Assembly: GCA_008704415.1 (NCBI GenBank)
Contig: VXIS01000231.1
Span: 1-64,000 of the forward strand
DNA from: Sphaerosporella brunnea
Lineage: Eukaryota; Ascomycota; Pezizomycetes; Pezizales; Pyronemataceae
Direction: 5' to 3'
Length of the DNA stretch: 64,000 bases
Both the position numbers and the translations under genes were made by a program. The notes under the pieces were generated by a model. The model ran no database searches. It saw only the letters and a program-made list of their open reading frames with translations, and was not told the DNA's origin. This document shows positions 31,874 through 42,362 of this stretch, one piece after another. Positions within the stretch are counted from its first letter, which is position 1. Every line of letters starts with the position of its first letter.

Positions 31874-32695
31874 ATGTTCCACGAACCCTCAGAAACCAAG
31901 CTCGTCCGGCGCTCCGATCTCAACGACGAGACTCCGAAGCCCTCCCCGCCCCGAGAAATCCCAATCCACCTCGACCTAGAGTTCTTTACCGCGGCGCCTA
32001 CCCCCGCTACCACTACTACCATCGCAACCCCCGCCGACAACGACGAAGATGAAGACGCAGAAACAGACCTCGAGCTTGACTTCCCGCTGTTTTCGGGCGC
32101 CGCGCCGCAGCGGCTAACGCTGCGATCTCCCACCCCCCCGCCGGCGGAAGAAGACCTTTGGGACGCCACTGCGCGCGCACAGAAACGCCCGCTGAGCTAT
32201 TACCTCGTTTCTGCCTCCTCATCCACCCCGCAGCGGCGCGCACAACTTTCGGCGTCCGTGATTACTGCGGAAGAGATCCTGTGCGGCGCAAAGCAGGGGT
32301 GGCCCAGCGTCGCAGCACGGTGCGAGTGGCGGGTGCTTCGCATACCCGCCGCTTCTGACACGGCGGAAAAGGCGACGAAGCGGAAAAAGCCGGGAAAGAA
32401 GCGGAGGATCAAGATTAGGATTGCGAAGAAGGAAGAGGCAGAGCGAGAGGAAAGGAGACGGAAGAGTCAGGCTGGCAGAGACCGCTTTGTGGGCTTGACT
32501 GAAGAGGAGAAAGTGAAGTTGATGGAGGAGGAAAGGGTTAGGAAGAATAAGGAGAAGAAACTCAAGAGGAGGGCTAGGGAGAAGAAAAAGAAGGAGGAGG
32601 CGAGGGCCGCTGGTTGTGGGGCGGGGGCAGAGACGGCTACTGCTACGGTCACGACGGATGGGAATGGAGATGTTGCGATGGCGATATCCCAATAG
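31874..32695 (+). CDS. DUF2011-type fungal protein, unknown function
   Basis: A single exon encoding 273 residues from the ATG at 31874; an in-frame ATG at 31841 would add 11 residues. The start MFHEPSETKLVRRSDL, the middle ELDFPLFS, and RPLSYYLVSA match the pattern I know from the fungal DUF2011 family (xRVRRxDL, EFxLF, RPLSYYF). The C-terminal third is a highly basic Lys/Arg/Glu helix region (KKPGKKRRIKIRIAKKEEAE onward) likely to be nuclear or nucleolar. No enzymatic motif is seen. It is head to head with MTQ1. I preferred the inner ATG because the family usually starts there. Confidence 0.75.
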   Translation: MFHEPSETKLVRRSDLNDETPKPSPPREIPIHLDLEFFTAAPTPATTTTIATPADNDEDEDAETDLELDFPLFSGAAPQRLTLRSPTPPPAEEDLWDATARAQKRPLSYYLVSASSSTPQRRAQLSASVITAEEILCGAKQGWPSVAARCEWRVLRIPAASDTAEKATKRKKPGKKRRIKIRIAKKEEAEREERRRKSQAGRDRFVGLTEEEKVKLMEEERVRKNKEKKLKRRAREKKKKEEARAAGCGAGAETATATVTTDGNGDVAMAISQ

Positions 32696-33146
32696 ACCCG
32701 GCGACGTCACCGGGAAATCAGAGATGATGAGGAGCGGCTTTGAACGAGTGATATCTACGGAAGATAAAGGCGCCGCAATCTAGCAACAAAGGGGCGAGCG
32801 AATATAAACAAGCATTGGCAACTCATGGACTTTTTTCAAATTACAGACTGCTATTACCTCCGCTGCGGTCCCCACCTCCTACTCAGTAATTTATCGCCGC
32901 TGTCCTTCACACCTTCCTTTGGAACATGTTGTATAAACTCGTCCATGCCACGAGAGAAAAAAAAAACCGCTCCTCCCATGATCCAATGCCCAAAAATAAA
33001 AATAAAAAACCCCCCGGCCAGCTATATCATGCAAAAAAAAAAAAAAAATGCCGCCATTAAAGAAGAGATAGGGGCTGAAAAAATCTATACAAAATGCTAT
33101 TGCGATTACTATTAACGAATGAAGGTGGCCTTTTTTTTTTGTGTGA
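32696..33146. other. convergent intergenic region
   Basis: The 451-bp gap between the convergent stops of the DUF2011 and multicopper oxidase genes. It contains A-runs (32958-32967 and about 15 A near 33034-33048) and a T-run at 33130-33139. No gene is seen. Confidence 0.5.
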
Positions 33147-35604
33147 TCATGCCATGGGAACGGCGGTGCGCCGCGCAAACCGTAGACGACGCGTTGTGCT
33201 GGTGCTAGTCCGCGGCTTGCCGGTGGATGTACGTATCGTCGCGCCGCCGTTGAGCCCCCGGGCGGTACTGGTGGAAGTCTTGGTGGTAGTGGTAGTGGGG
33301 GTTGTAGTTGTTGGAACAGCAGTCGGAGTTGAAGTTGTAGAAGTTGTTGTAGTCGTAGTTTGGCCCTCGACGTGGGTTCGGTGGTACTCAATCAGAGCGT
33401 CGTTGACCTCGTCCACATGGGCGTACGCATCGAGGCCGGCAAAAAACGGCAGTGTTTCGCTCTTGATGGTGGCCAGGTCCGTGCCGGCGTAGGGCTTTGC
33501 GCGCCAGCGGCTCTCCATGGGATCGATGAAGCGGGTGGTCTCCGGGTAGCCGAAGTCTTCGAGCACCGAGACGTTGAAGGCGGCCATCATGTCGTGGTCT
33601 TCGTGCACGAGGTTGTGGCAGTGGAACATGTACACCCCGTCTGTGCACCAAGTGTGTCAGTTATCCAAAGTTGAAAGAAGGTTTTTTTTGTGGGATATGT
33701 AACGCACCCCATGGCGCATATCTTGCCAACACACGCACTTTCTCATTGGGACCAAGGAGCACAACGTCTTTGAGTGCCACCTGCTCGTACGGCTGCACCG
33801 CGCGACCGCCGCTCCGAGAAATTACCTGGAAGTCGACCAGGTGGATGTGGATGGGATGGCTCCAGCCGCCGCTGTTGTTTTCGAGCTCCCACAACTCCAC
33901 GCTCCCGCGCTTCGGCTTCGCAAGGACACGGTTCTCGACGTCGGCGAAGGCCACGCCGTTGATGGTCCACATCGAGTTGCTAGTTTCGTTAAAAAGCGGC
34001 GCGAGTGACATGAAGTGAAGGAGGGGGGGGTGGCTTACGTTCGAGCGAAGCGGAAGCTGTGGTCCAACGAGGACTTGGGAGGCGGCATGTCCAGGCTGGT
34101 GAGAGAGCTTGGGGGGCCGCCATTGTTGGAAAAGTCGGTCACTGTGTTGCCGACTACGAACTGCATGACACGGTCGGTGCCGGCAAAGTCGTCGTCTTTC
34201 ATGACTGCTGTGTGTCAGGACTTTATGCCAGTGATGTTTTTGGGGGGGAACAAAAAAAGTGCCTTTGCGAGCGTTCCGCATGGTGATCTTCTTTCCTTTC
34301 CAGGCTGCGAAATCGATGATGATGTCGTAACGCTCGGCCATGGCGAGGTAGAGATCACTGGTGGTGATCGGGCGGGACAGGTAGCCGGCGTCCGCACTGA
34401 TGACCTGGAAGGTAATTGGCGTGGTCTTTCCAGTCTCAACGAAGGAGAGACGGAATGCACGGCTGACGGACGCGTCTAAGAGTCTAAAACGATACTTGCG
34501 GGGCTCGACATTGAGGAAAGGCCATGGCTGTCCGTTCTGTAAAAAAAAACAAAAAAACAATTAAGCATGTATGCCACACCAGAAGGCTTTGATGGTCAAC
34601 TTACAACGTGGATAACGTCGCCCCAAAGACTTGTGGTCTCCCCCTCAACCGAGAAAAGTTCGCCGTTGGAACGGTATTTCTTCGACTGGATCATGAGAGA
34701 AATATCGTATTTTCCTTGAGGGAGGCCTAGTCGGGCTTCCTCCGCAGGATCATAGATGATGTAGAAACCTGCTTGGCCGTAGTACGCATTCAAAGCGGTG
34801 ATGTGGATGGCATGGTCGTGATACCACAGCGTGCGCGCTTCTTGTTGGTTGGGATAGTAATAATCCTGCTCATTGCTGTTTCAGCGTCTACGCGCTTACA
34901 CGACGAGGGAGATGGAGGGTGGTGTTACCTTGTACTGGCCAGGTTCGATCACATCCTCTGCCCAACCATCGAAAGGGGCACGAGAGTAAGATCCATGAAG
35001 ATGGATAGACGACGGTCTACCATAGTCATTGACAAAGCGAACCAAAGCTGAAAGGCTGTGAGCCACTGGGTATGCTCAACAAATTGGAAGGAGAGGGTCT
35101 TGTTTACCTTCTCGTCCCTTTGGAATGCGGAAGGTGGGACCCGGGCTGATTCCATCGTAGCCTACCATGGTAGAGATTCCAGGCAGGTTTGGATATACTT
35201 TCTTCTGGAACTCGCGGATGTGCACCTCGTAGAAGTCGATCCAGGTTTGGGTGCGTTCGTTGAAATAGGATCTAAAGAGATCGTCATGTCAGTTACACCC
35301 GCCAACCTGTGCTGCTGCACAACACTGTGATCTGAGACAGGGGTTCTCGGGGCTTTCAACCAATATCATGATAGGATCGACAGGTACTATGCAGGGAAAA
35401 ACTTACGTCTTTACTTCTGCTTGCGGGGGTATTGGTAGTGGAAACTGATAGAAATAGTTATACTGTGGACTTGTCAGTTTAGAAAAGGTAATAACAAACA
35501 AAGGGGTATCGGACCACTGGTGATTCCCAGTCATTGTCCCCAGCGAGGGCCGTTGGTGCAAGCCCCAGCAATCCTGCGAGAGCAATTCCGAAACCGAACT
35601 TCAT
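33147..35604 (-). CDS. secreted three-domain multicopper oxidase
   Basis: Nine exons (35604-35515, 35462-35407, 35271-35108, 35047-34929, 34868-34605, 34536-34263, 34207-34039, 33979-33708, 33640-33147) join in frame to 633 residues. A signal peptide (MKFGFGIALAGLLGLAPTAL) is present. All four copper-ligand motifs of laccase/bilirubin-oxidase-like enzymes are visible: SSIHLHG (about 113-119), TLWYHDHA (about 152-159), HPIHIHLVDFQV (about 420-431) and HCHNLVHEDHDMM (about 476-488). DGVYMFHCHNLVHEDHD and PLPIPP favour the bilirubin oxidase/CotA-like branch over basidiomycete laccases. The C-terminal tail is very Thr/Ser-rich, likely O-glycosylated. Intron 6 (34262-34208) begins GC rather than GT; no GT donor keeps the frame. 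The exon-1 donor could lie at 35518 or 35515, a one-residue difference. Confidence 0.92.
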
Positions 35605-38199
35605 GCCTGCCGTTTAGTGAGAACCTGCAATTGCCTAACTCTCGTGGACGTAGGTATCGTGAATCCGCTTCAACACTCCCTCCAATATGATCAGTCCACA
35701 CTCGAGCTGAAGGCAGAGTAAGTTACGGCCCCAACTCCGGGTGGACTCTGGCTTCTTTTAAGAGAGGCCCGGAATGGAAGCTTCCTCAGGGGAAGCCGCT
35801 GCCGCTGCCAACAGCCGCTGGCGTCTGGGCGAGCAAATGAAAGTCTTGTCTCTCAGGGTTTTCTGTCCTGACTCTTGGCGATTGCGGCGTCTTCTTTCTC
35901 AGAGACATGTTTGCACAACCTCGCTAGAGCACCGTCTGATATTCTTTGAAATAATTGTAAAAAGATTTTGCCAAGTACGTCGCCACCACCGCCGATATAC
36001 CTAGTGAGAAGTCCAATTCTAGGCCATGGAAAGTCGGGATTGGTCCGCAGATGATCGTGTATCGGCTGTTTTGTGTTTCTCAGGCGCGGCCTGCACATCG
36101 ATATCTGCACTCGTGAAGTTCAGTGGCACTGCCATGCCAACTTCCATGTACTTACATATATACTTCTAACCTCGAAGCTGAGTACCTACTCGGTTCGGAG
36201 TCCTCCCGAGCGAAATAGCCCCACATGGCCAAATCGGTCGACCCGCCACAATCCTGGGCGCTCCAACGCAGACATGCCAAGAATGCCCAGTGAACGCAAA
36301 CAGTGAGAAAGTGGGGCTTGCCTTTTACCCAACTACCAGATTTTATACCCCGAAGCACTCAACTGTTGCGAAAAGTTGCCACCCCTGTCGTGCAATATTT
36401 CCTTGTTTCGAATAATTACTTTAGCTGCAGGGCTTAGCGTGGCTAAACAACATGCCCTCACCGTTTGGGAAGATCAACTCCCGGTCTGGTAGCGATCACA
36501 ACGTCCCTGGTAAGTGGAGGGAGCTAGAAATAAGCTTGTTCACACGTTCCCGAGCACTATTTTCCCGGTTTTCCAGTGAGGCAAAATACCATCCTTTGAA
36601 AGGCCCCGATGTTTGACAAGGGGTCTGCCGACAGAAAATAGTGTCATCTCGTTTTGGTACATGTGCGCTTTGAACGTAACCGCAGCGCCAAGCGCGCAAA
36701 AGCAATGACTTGCGACGTGGCGTAAGAAAATCCAAGTGGAGAGCTGCTCGCAAAACTAACCAATCGACGAGGTTGTATGCCGCCCAAGGTTTCAGCTGAA
36801 AAGATCGAAAGCAGAGAAGGCCGCTTCTGCCACAGCAGGCTTGACCGCATGGACCGAGCCCCAGAAGCCGCAAGATACACATCATCGTATCGGCCGCCCA
36901 CATGAAAAGGGATATTCTTGGAAAATGCACTTTGCTGCAGGCACCGGTGCACCACGGCGGCATCGTGCAGGGCCACGAGGATATGTGGCCGCCCGTTTAA
37001 GCGAACTTTTTTTTTTTTTTGCGCAATCAAGACTCCCCCGATATATAGATATACTCTATCTATAGGTCATGGTTGCCGATTACCTATGTCGCTGCTGTCG
37101 AACTCGAAATCCAGAACAGCAGCATCGCGGGTGCAATGTTGCTTAAACCATCCAGGGCCGGGTCTATGATAGATGCTAATCATCATGTCAACCCACTCCA
37201 TCAGAGGCCCTACGCCAAGTGGCCATGTGCAAAAATCTCGGGACTGCCGAAAGTCAAGCGGCAAAATCTCAGGTGCTACACAAACGAATGTGCACAATGT
37301 GGGCCACGGCTCCGCGCAGATTCCAAGATGCCTCTCTGTGATATCTTCGGTAACCAATGGTTTCATAAAATGGAGGCCGCCACGAAGATCGCTTCTTGGA
37401 AGTCCAGCCCGAGTGTCTCATCTGTGCTGTGAGGATAAACTAAATAAAAAATATCTGTTGGCTGGGAATTTCTATTTCCGACGGGCGGTTTTCCCAAAGA
37501 TGTCTTACAGCCTGCCACGATTAGAGTAGCGGGGCGGCTGGGGTGTACTTCTAAAGCAGCCAGATGGTCGAGACCGTACATAAGTAGATATGTACATAGG
37601 TACTCTACTTCAGAGCTCCGGAACCGAGAATATTCGCCTTTTGGGAACGGGCTTGATCAGCGGTGGCTTCGCTGCGAATTTATTCTCGTTGGTCTTTGTG
37701 ACAACTTGGACTTGCTGACCAGAGTAGCGATTGAAGTCCCCTCATTGTGGACTGACCACCCGCCACCCAAATATGTATTCGAAAATGCTTCATTGCACAA
37801 AAGCCCCATAGGAAATGGTGGTAATTTTTTGTATGGGTCGGTGTCTGAAGCTGAAATCGAGACTTTGCCTTTGAGGAGAAGTCACTTCGCCCGGGCGGAG
37901 AAGTAACTCCATTGTTGCTGGGATGATACGGTATTCGAACCAGTCAGAGGATCTGATTATGCATTTAAGAAATCGATGTAGTTTATAAACCCTAGAATTA
38001 AACAGTTGCGATGCATTTTTATGTCATAGTCGACAGTTTGCGATTTCATCTTGAATTCTAAATCGACGATGGAAACCGACGACTCTTGGCAATTCCGAGC
38101 GCAAAATTTAGAATTTATATTGAAATCGCAAACTCTCTCTTGTGTAATGTCATTTTACTGCATGATGGTTATAATGACAAAAACATAGAAACATAACAA
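35605..38199. other. gene-poor intergenic region
   Basis: About 2.6 kb between the multicopper oxidase start and tRNA-Asn. The first 300 bp are expected to be its promoter. Beyond this I see no credible gene. Short frames at 37067-37581 on the minus strand read smoothly but show no domain or start signal. The only structure is the 100-bp foldback at 38035-38134. Confidence 0.5.
38035..38134. repeat. 100-bp imperfect foldback repeat
   Basis: The sequence AGTTTGCGATTTCATCTTG at the left returns inverted at the right (AATCGCAAACT end), and a TTGAATTCTAAAT segment faces ATTTAGAATTTAT, so the arms extend about 28 bp with a few mismatches around a 45-nt loop. It could be a small MITE or a remnant; no target duplication is obvious. 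Confidence 0.5.
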
Positions 38200-38280
38200 T
38201 CCCCCGTGGCGCAATTGGCTAGCGCGTCTGACTGTTAAGCTGCAATCAGGAGGTTGGTGGTTCAAGCCCACCCGGAGGAG
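38200..38280 (+). tRNA. tRNA-Asn (GTT) with a 7-nt intron
   Basis: It has acceptor strands TCCCCCG/CGGAGGA (one C-A mismatch), a D arm GGCGCAATTGGCTAGCGC, an anticodon stem TCTGA/TCAGG, loop CTGTTA with anticodon GTT, and a T arm GGTGG-TTCAAGC-CCACC. Seven extra bases (AGCTGCA) sit after base 37, the standard place of eukaryotic tRNA introns. A T-rich stretch (TTTATTTTTTATCTTTTT) just downstream is a good RNA polymerase III terminator. The acceptor mismatch and the discriminator G leave a small doubt that it is fully functional. Confidence 0.88.
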
Positions 38281-40699
38281 TTTATTTTTTATCTTTTTCA
38301 TGACATCTTCTGACGGCCCTGCCAAGTATACCGACTCTTTCTTTTGGTTGATGATCGCCAGTAAGTCTGCGACGGGCAGCGGGCCGGTCAGAGAGGAAGG
38401 AAGTGAACGAGCAGGGACGGGGGAGGCACACACCTCGATGATAGAAGGGTTACTAGATTAGTAGATCTCAAGCCTTTCCAGGCTGGGACCAGAAGATGCA
38501 ACCTTCGGTAGCCTCTTGATCCGGAGGCTATCGTGGTTGTTCTGGACTGGCAAGGAAGGCGCTGGACTGGGGATCTGATAGCCACGCGCGCGCCGCGGGT
38601 TCAAAATACCACCGGCGATTGTGGCAGGCCTTAAAGCTTCACCACCGTCTAAGTGTTCCGCGCACAATGAGGGCTCAAAGCACGGGCGGCTGTGGTTTAA
38701 AGCCTGGCAGGCAGAGGCAAGCGCAAACACCGGCACAAGTCGAGACAATGCCACATATAATTGCCCATGCCCAAACACCTCATCACGCAAATCCACCCCC
38801 ACCTACGTACTTCAAAGACTGGCCTTGCGGTTTGTTGATGGCCATGCTGAATGCCAGTCGAACCATATTGCAGTCGAATCAATTTCACAGACATCGCCCT
38901 CTGTATCGCTCGGGATTTTGATTTTCGGTATCAACATAGGCCGACCTTTGCGAACTCCGGTGAGAACGATCGCTGCTACATTTTAGCTTGACCCGTCCAA
39001 CACTCATAAGACATGATTACTCACCGCTGATGTCCAAAGAGCTTAAAAACTCTTCAGAAAACGTTGATTCATCATCAGTGGCACATGGGCCAATACTTTT
39101 GTACTCATGCACTTCTCCAGGTAAACGATCCAAAAGGAGATCATTATGCTCGTTGACGTCTAGATTGCGTACAGCCAAGATAGCTCTCTCTCCCAGATAG
39201 TCTGGTAACGATGAATGGCGTTGTATGAAATGGCCAGTCAGATTGGTCATAGTGCAAGCTAGGACTCTATCTTGGTCATGGCGGTTCAGCGTTAAGCTGG
39301 TTGATATTGTCCTTTACATCCCAAGGGGTAAAGAAGAAACAAAAGAAACGACGTCAGATGAATCGCTAGAGTTTCGGACATGCTTCGCCGTTCTAGAAAA
39401 ATCGTCCGGAGTTGGTCTTCATTCCGGCAAAGTGGGTACACCTAGCTAGGTGTACCTCAAGGTCCTTCCATCGCTGACAGACCTTCCACACATGCAAACT
39501 GCCAGCTCTTCCCCGCTCTCGTCAAAAATCACATTCACCCGCAGCTCAAGGTTCAGGATCCTATCCGCAGCGTGACGAACGTTTTGCAATGCAGTGTTGG
39601 GGAGCGTGCCTCGCAAATCTTGTGAATACGAGGGCGTGCATTCGTATCCCCCTATCACATCAATAAGGTGCTGTAGAGACTGCTTCTGTTTGTGGGTAGA
39701 ACAAGCCCCAAAGGCGAAGCGGCGGCACCAGCAGACTCACCATATGACATATACGAGCTGGCCAGGCTTGCAAAAGGCTGGGCATCCGTATAAGCCATCA
39801 TTGCCCCACGGTAATTCAATGGCCTGTCATTGGCTCCCTGGGCCGTGCTGCGCTGACACCAATGCACAAGCATCTTTAAAATTTGCGTAACGTTCGGACT
39901 GTTGGGTTCGCCAATGCTGACATTCCAGCAGGTGACTTTTCTGCTTGCCAGTGTGCTTCGCACATGCAGTCCTACAGTGCATGCGACCCGGGAACTGGCT
40001 CGCGCTTAGGCAACCATGCAACTACCTACTGGCACATCAATTTTTTTTTACTTACCTTGAACTCCTGGTGCCGGACTCTGTGGATCCCTCCTCCACTTCT
40101 GCATCCCGTATGGGAGGCATTAGTCGCTATTTTATGTAGGCCTTGAGCTATAAGGAAGGTGATTCGTAGATGGAGTGGGCGTCGCCATGAGATCACAACT
40201 CGTCCGTCCGAGGGATTTCACGGAGCATCATGATCTCTCAATCGCTGACTCAGCGTAAGGTATCGAGTCCGACGTATGGAGAGCACATAAATTGCTAACA
40301 TACCATTTCTGGTTCGAGTACATACTCCTGGGATGAAGGATCGTCATCTAAAGCACTTCTTCAGAGTGGTAAACAGGATAGTGTTTTTCTCAGCTAAGAC
40401 TCCAGGGCGTGTTGGACTAAGCTAACGGCGCTGCGCATTGGGTGGGAAATCTCAGACTCGCACTTGTTCAGGCATGCCCCGAATGAACAGCCTTTTTTGA
40501 GCCCGAGGTTTAGGTGGATTTTACCACCAACTTGAGAGGAAACCAAAGGTTGATTGTTACTAGATCTAGAGTTTCCAACCCATCCCCGAACCATGGCCCA
40601 CAAAACAGAAAAACAGCATTGGTTAATGCAGGGCTTGTGGGGGGTTTGGACATTGCCCAAGACAGCAGCTAGAACTAGATACAGGGAAAAGAAAGTGAG
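38281..40699. other. intergenic region with a Helitron relic
   Basis: Between tRNA-Asn and the FAD oxidase stop codon. It holds a decayed Helitron helicase (38733-39250). Between about 40,130 and 39,446 on the minus strand are several open segments with good splice donors (GTAAGT near 40,040, GTGAGT near 39,742) that I could not join into one frame. The rest is featureless. Confidence 0.5.
38733..39250 (-). pseudogene. decayed Helitron (PIF1-type) helicase fragment
   Basis: Pieces of the C-terminal half of a Helitron/PIF1-like helicase appear in order on the minus strand but in different frames: LGERAILAVRNLDVNEHND and EYKSIGPCATDD (39250-39017), then LIPKIKIPSDTEGDV, then FSMAINKPQGQSLKYVG, then VDLRDEVFGHGQLYVALSR (ending near 38,736). 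The last two are the characteristic late helicase motifs (INKxQGQ and GQLYVALSR). The segment between the first and second pieces is shortened, and a G-run near 38,800 marks a frameshift. The N-terminal helicase and Rep regions are absent, so this is a dead remnant. Confidence 0.8.
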
Positions 40700-42362
40700 C
40701 TATTTTGGAATTTTGAAGCCACCCTTGACAAGTCGCTCCCACACCTTGGTGTGGTCGTATTTTTCTTGTACTTTCCGAAGCTTCTCAACATTTCCCCTGC
40801 CGTACGATGCGACAGGGTCTTGATCGGCATCCGCGTAGTTCATGTATCTGTCCCCATTAGCAAATGATGCACTGAGCACGCAAGCAGGTTGAGGAACTCA
40901 CATCCATCTGCCTAGCTTCCCAGACTTCTTGAAGTACTCCGTAATGCGTTCGTAACACTCCCAAACAGCGGCCCGAACGAGCAAATCATCCTTTTCCTCG
41001 GTCCAGCCTACAAGTAAGCTCATGACCAGATAATTGACACCCTTCTCCAAACCAATAACGTTCTTCCCTTTGGCAGCCTGGTAGCCGAGCGGGATCATAG
41101 TGACGGTTGCGGTGAATCCAGCAACCTTGGGCAGCAACGGTGAAGACGCCTTGTGGAAGATATCATTCAGTTCCTTGAGCGTCCCAGCATCCGGATCCTT
41201 CACAGTCCATGGAACCAATCGCTGCCGAGGCCCAGGGGCTGCGCTACTACCTCCAATCTCTGTGGTCAAATCCGCAATCGTCCGTCCGCTGGAAAGGGTG
41301 TTTGCTAGCTCCTCACCCTTGGCCGATGCAACAAGGTTTTCGTAAGCTTTGGGAACCGTCGAAACATCATCGCGATAGAATAGCACATTGGCGCTGATGG
41401 TGCCGCTACTATTTTGTAGGGCCACGACCGAGATCAGATGAGTATTTAGATCCTCTATTCCACCACCAGGAGCCATGAACTCTGCAACCGCCTCTAGACT
41501 CTTCTCCACTGTCGATGCTCCACCGTAAACCGAACCACCCCAAATCTTTCCGGCAGGAATCGCCTTGAACGTGAATGAGGTAACCAGGGCAAATGGTGCC
41601 CCACTGCCCTTAAGGGCCAAAAAAAGGTCAGGATGCTGCTGCTTAGTGACGGTGATAATTTTTCCCGACGCGGTGACGACTTCATACTCCACGATGTTAT
41701 CGCAAGTAAATCCGTATTCATAGAGATAGAAGTTTAATCCGCCGCCAAGTGATAGACCGCCTACGCCTACAGGCGAGGCCCGCCCACCGGGTACTGTCAC
41801 TCCATATGCTTCCAGTGCTTTGTATACAGTTCCCCAAGTATTTCCGGTTCCAATTTTGACGGTTTTGGAGTTGGCGCGGTAGGTAATTTCGTTCAAATAC
41901 AAGAGATCAAGAAGCACCCCAGACGAGGTGGAAGAGAAGCCACTATTCCAGTTGTGGCCACCTGAGCGGATCGCAAAGATGGTCTTATGGGAGGTGAATG
42001 TGCGGATTGCGAAGGCTGCTGCATTTGCGGAGCGTGGTGTGAAGATACACTTGGGGGTTTGGACGGTGGTATTGACTGCAGTGACTGTTAGGCCCTGGGG
42101 ATCGAGAAGAACTTTTGGGGGGGGGGGGGGGTGGGGGAACAGACCAAAATAAACATTCAGTGAATCATAGGCGGAGGTGTGGGGAAATGTGGTATCTCTT
42201 GGGTATGCTTCTGAGAGCGCTTTGCACTGGTGATTTGGTCAGTGCCGTTCTGTTGGCAAGGTAGGCCAGATGACTAACGGCGCCTGTGATATCAACGGTC
42301 TGGGCTTGTGACAATGCAGCAGCTACCACTGCTACGGCAGTGATAAATTTCGTTATTCCCAT
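40700..42362 (-). CDS. secreted FAD-linked (BBE-type) oxidoreductase
   Basis: Four exons (42362-42279, 42226-42145, 42075-40902, 40847-40700) join to 495 residues. A signal peptide (MGITKFITAVAVVAAALSQA) precedes an FAD-binding PCMH domain and a C-terminal berberine-bridge-like segment (NYADADQDPVASYGRGNVEK, then FKIP). IRSGGHNWNSGF carries the histidine that links covalently to FAD in this family, and the Cys in EYGFTCDNIVEYEVV matches the second attachment residue, so bicovalent flavin is likely. Such enzymes oxidise sugars or phenolic/alkaloid-like substrates; the substrate is not deducible. Intron 1 is 52 nt, intron 2 is 69 nt and carries a run of 15 C, and intron 3 is 54 nt. No biosynthetic core enzyme is nearby. 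Confidence 0.92.

Noticed and set aside
42076..42144. Apparent frameshift at a run of 15 C in the FAD oxidase gene
   Set aside because: The C-run is inside an intron (GTCTGT donor, CCTAAC branch, CTGCAG acceptor); the spliced protein reads YDSLNVYFVNTTVQTPKC.
33147..42362. Secondary-metabolite cluster formed by the multicopper oxidase and the FAD oxidase
   Set aside because: No polyketide, peptide or terpene synthase, transporter or cluster regulator lies near; the two are 5 kb apart with a tRNA and transposon debris between.
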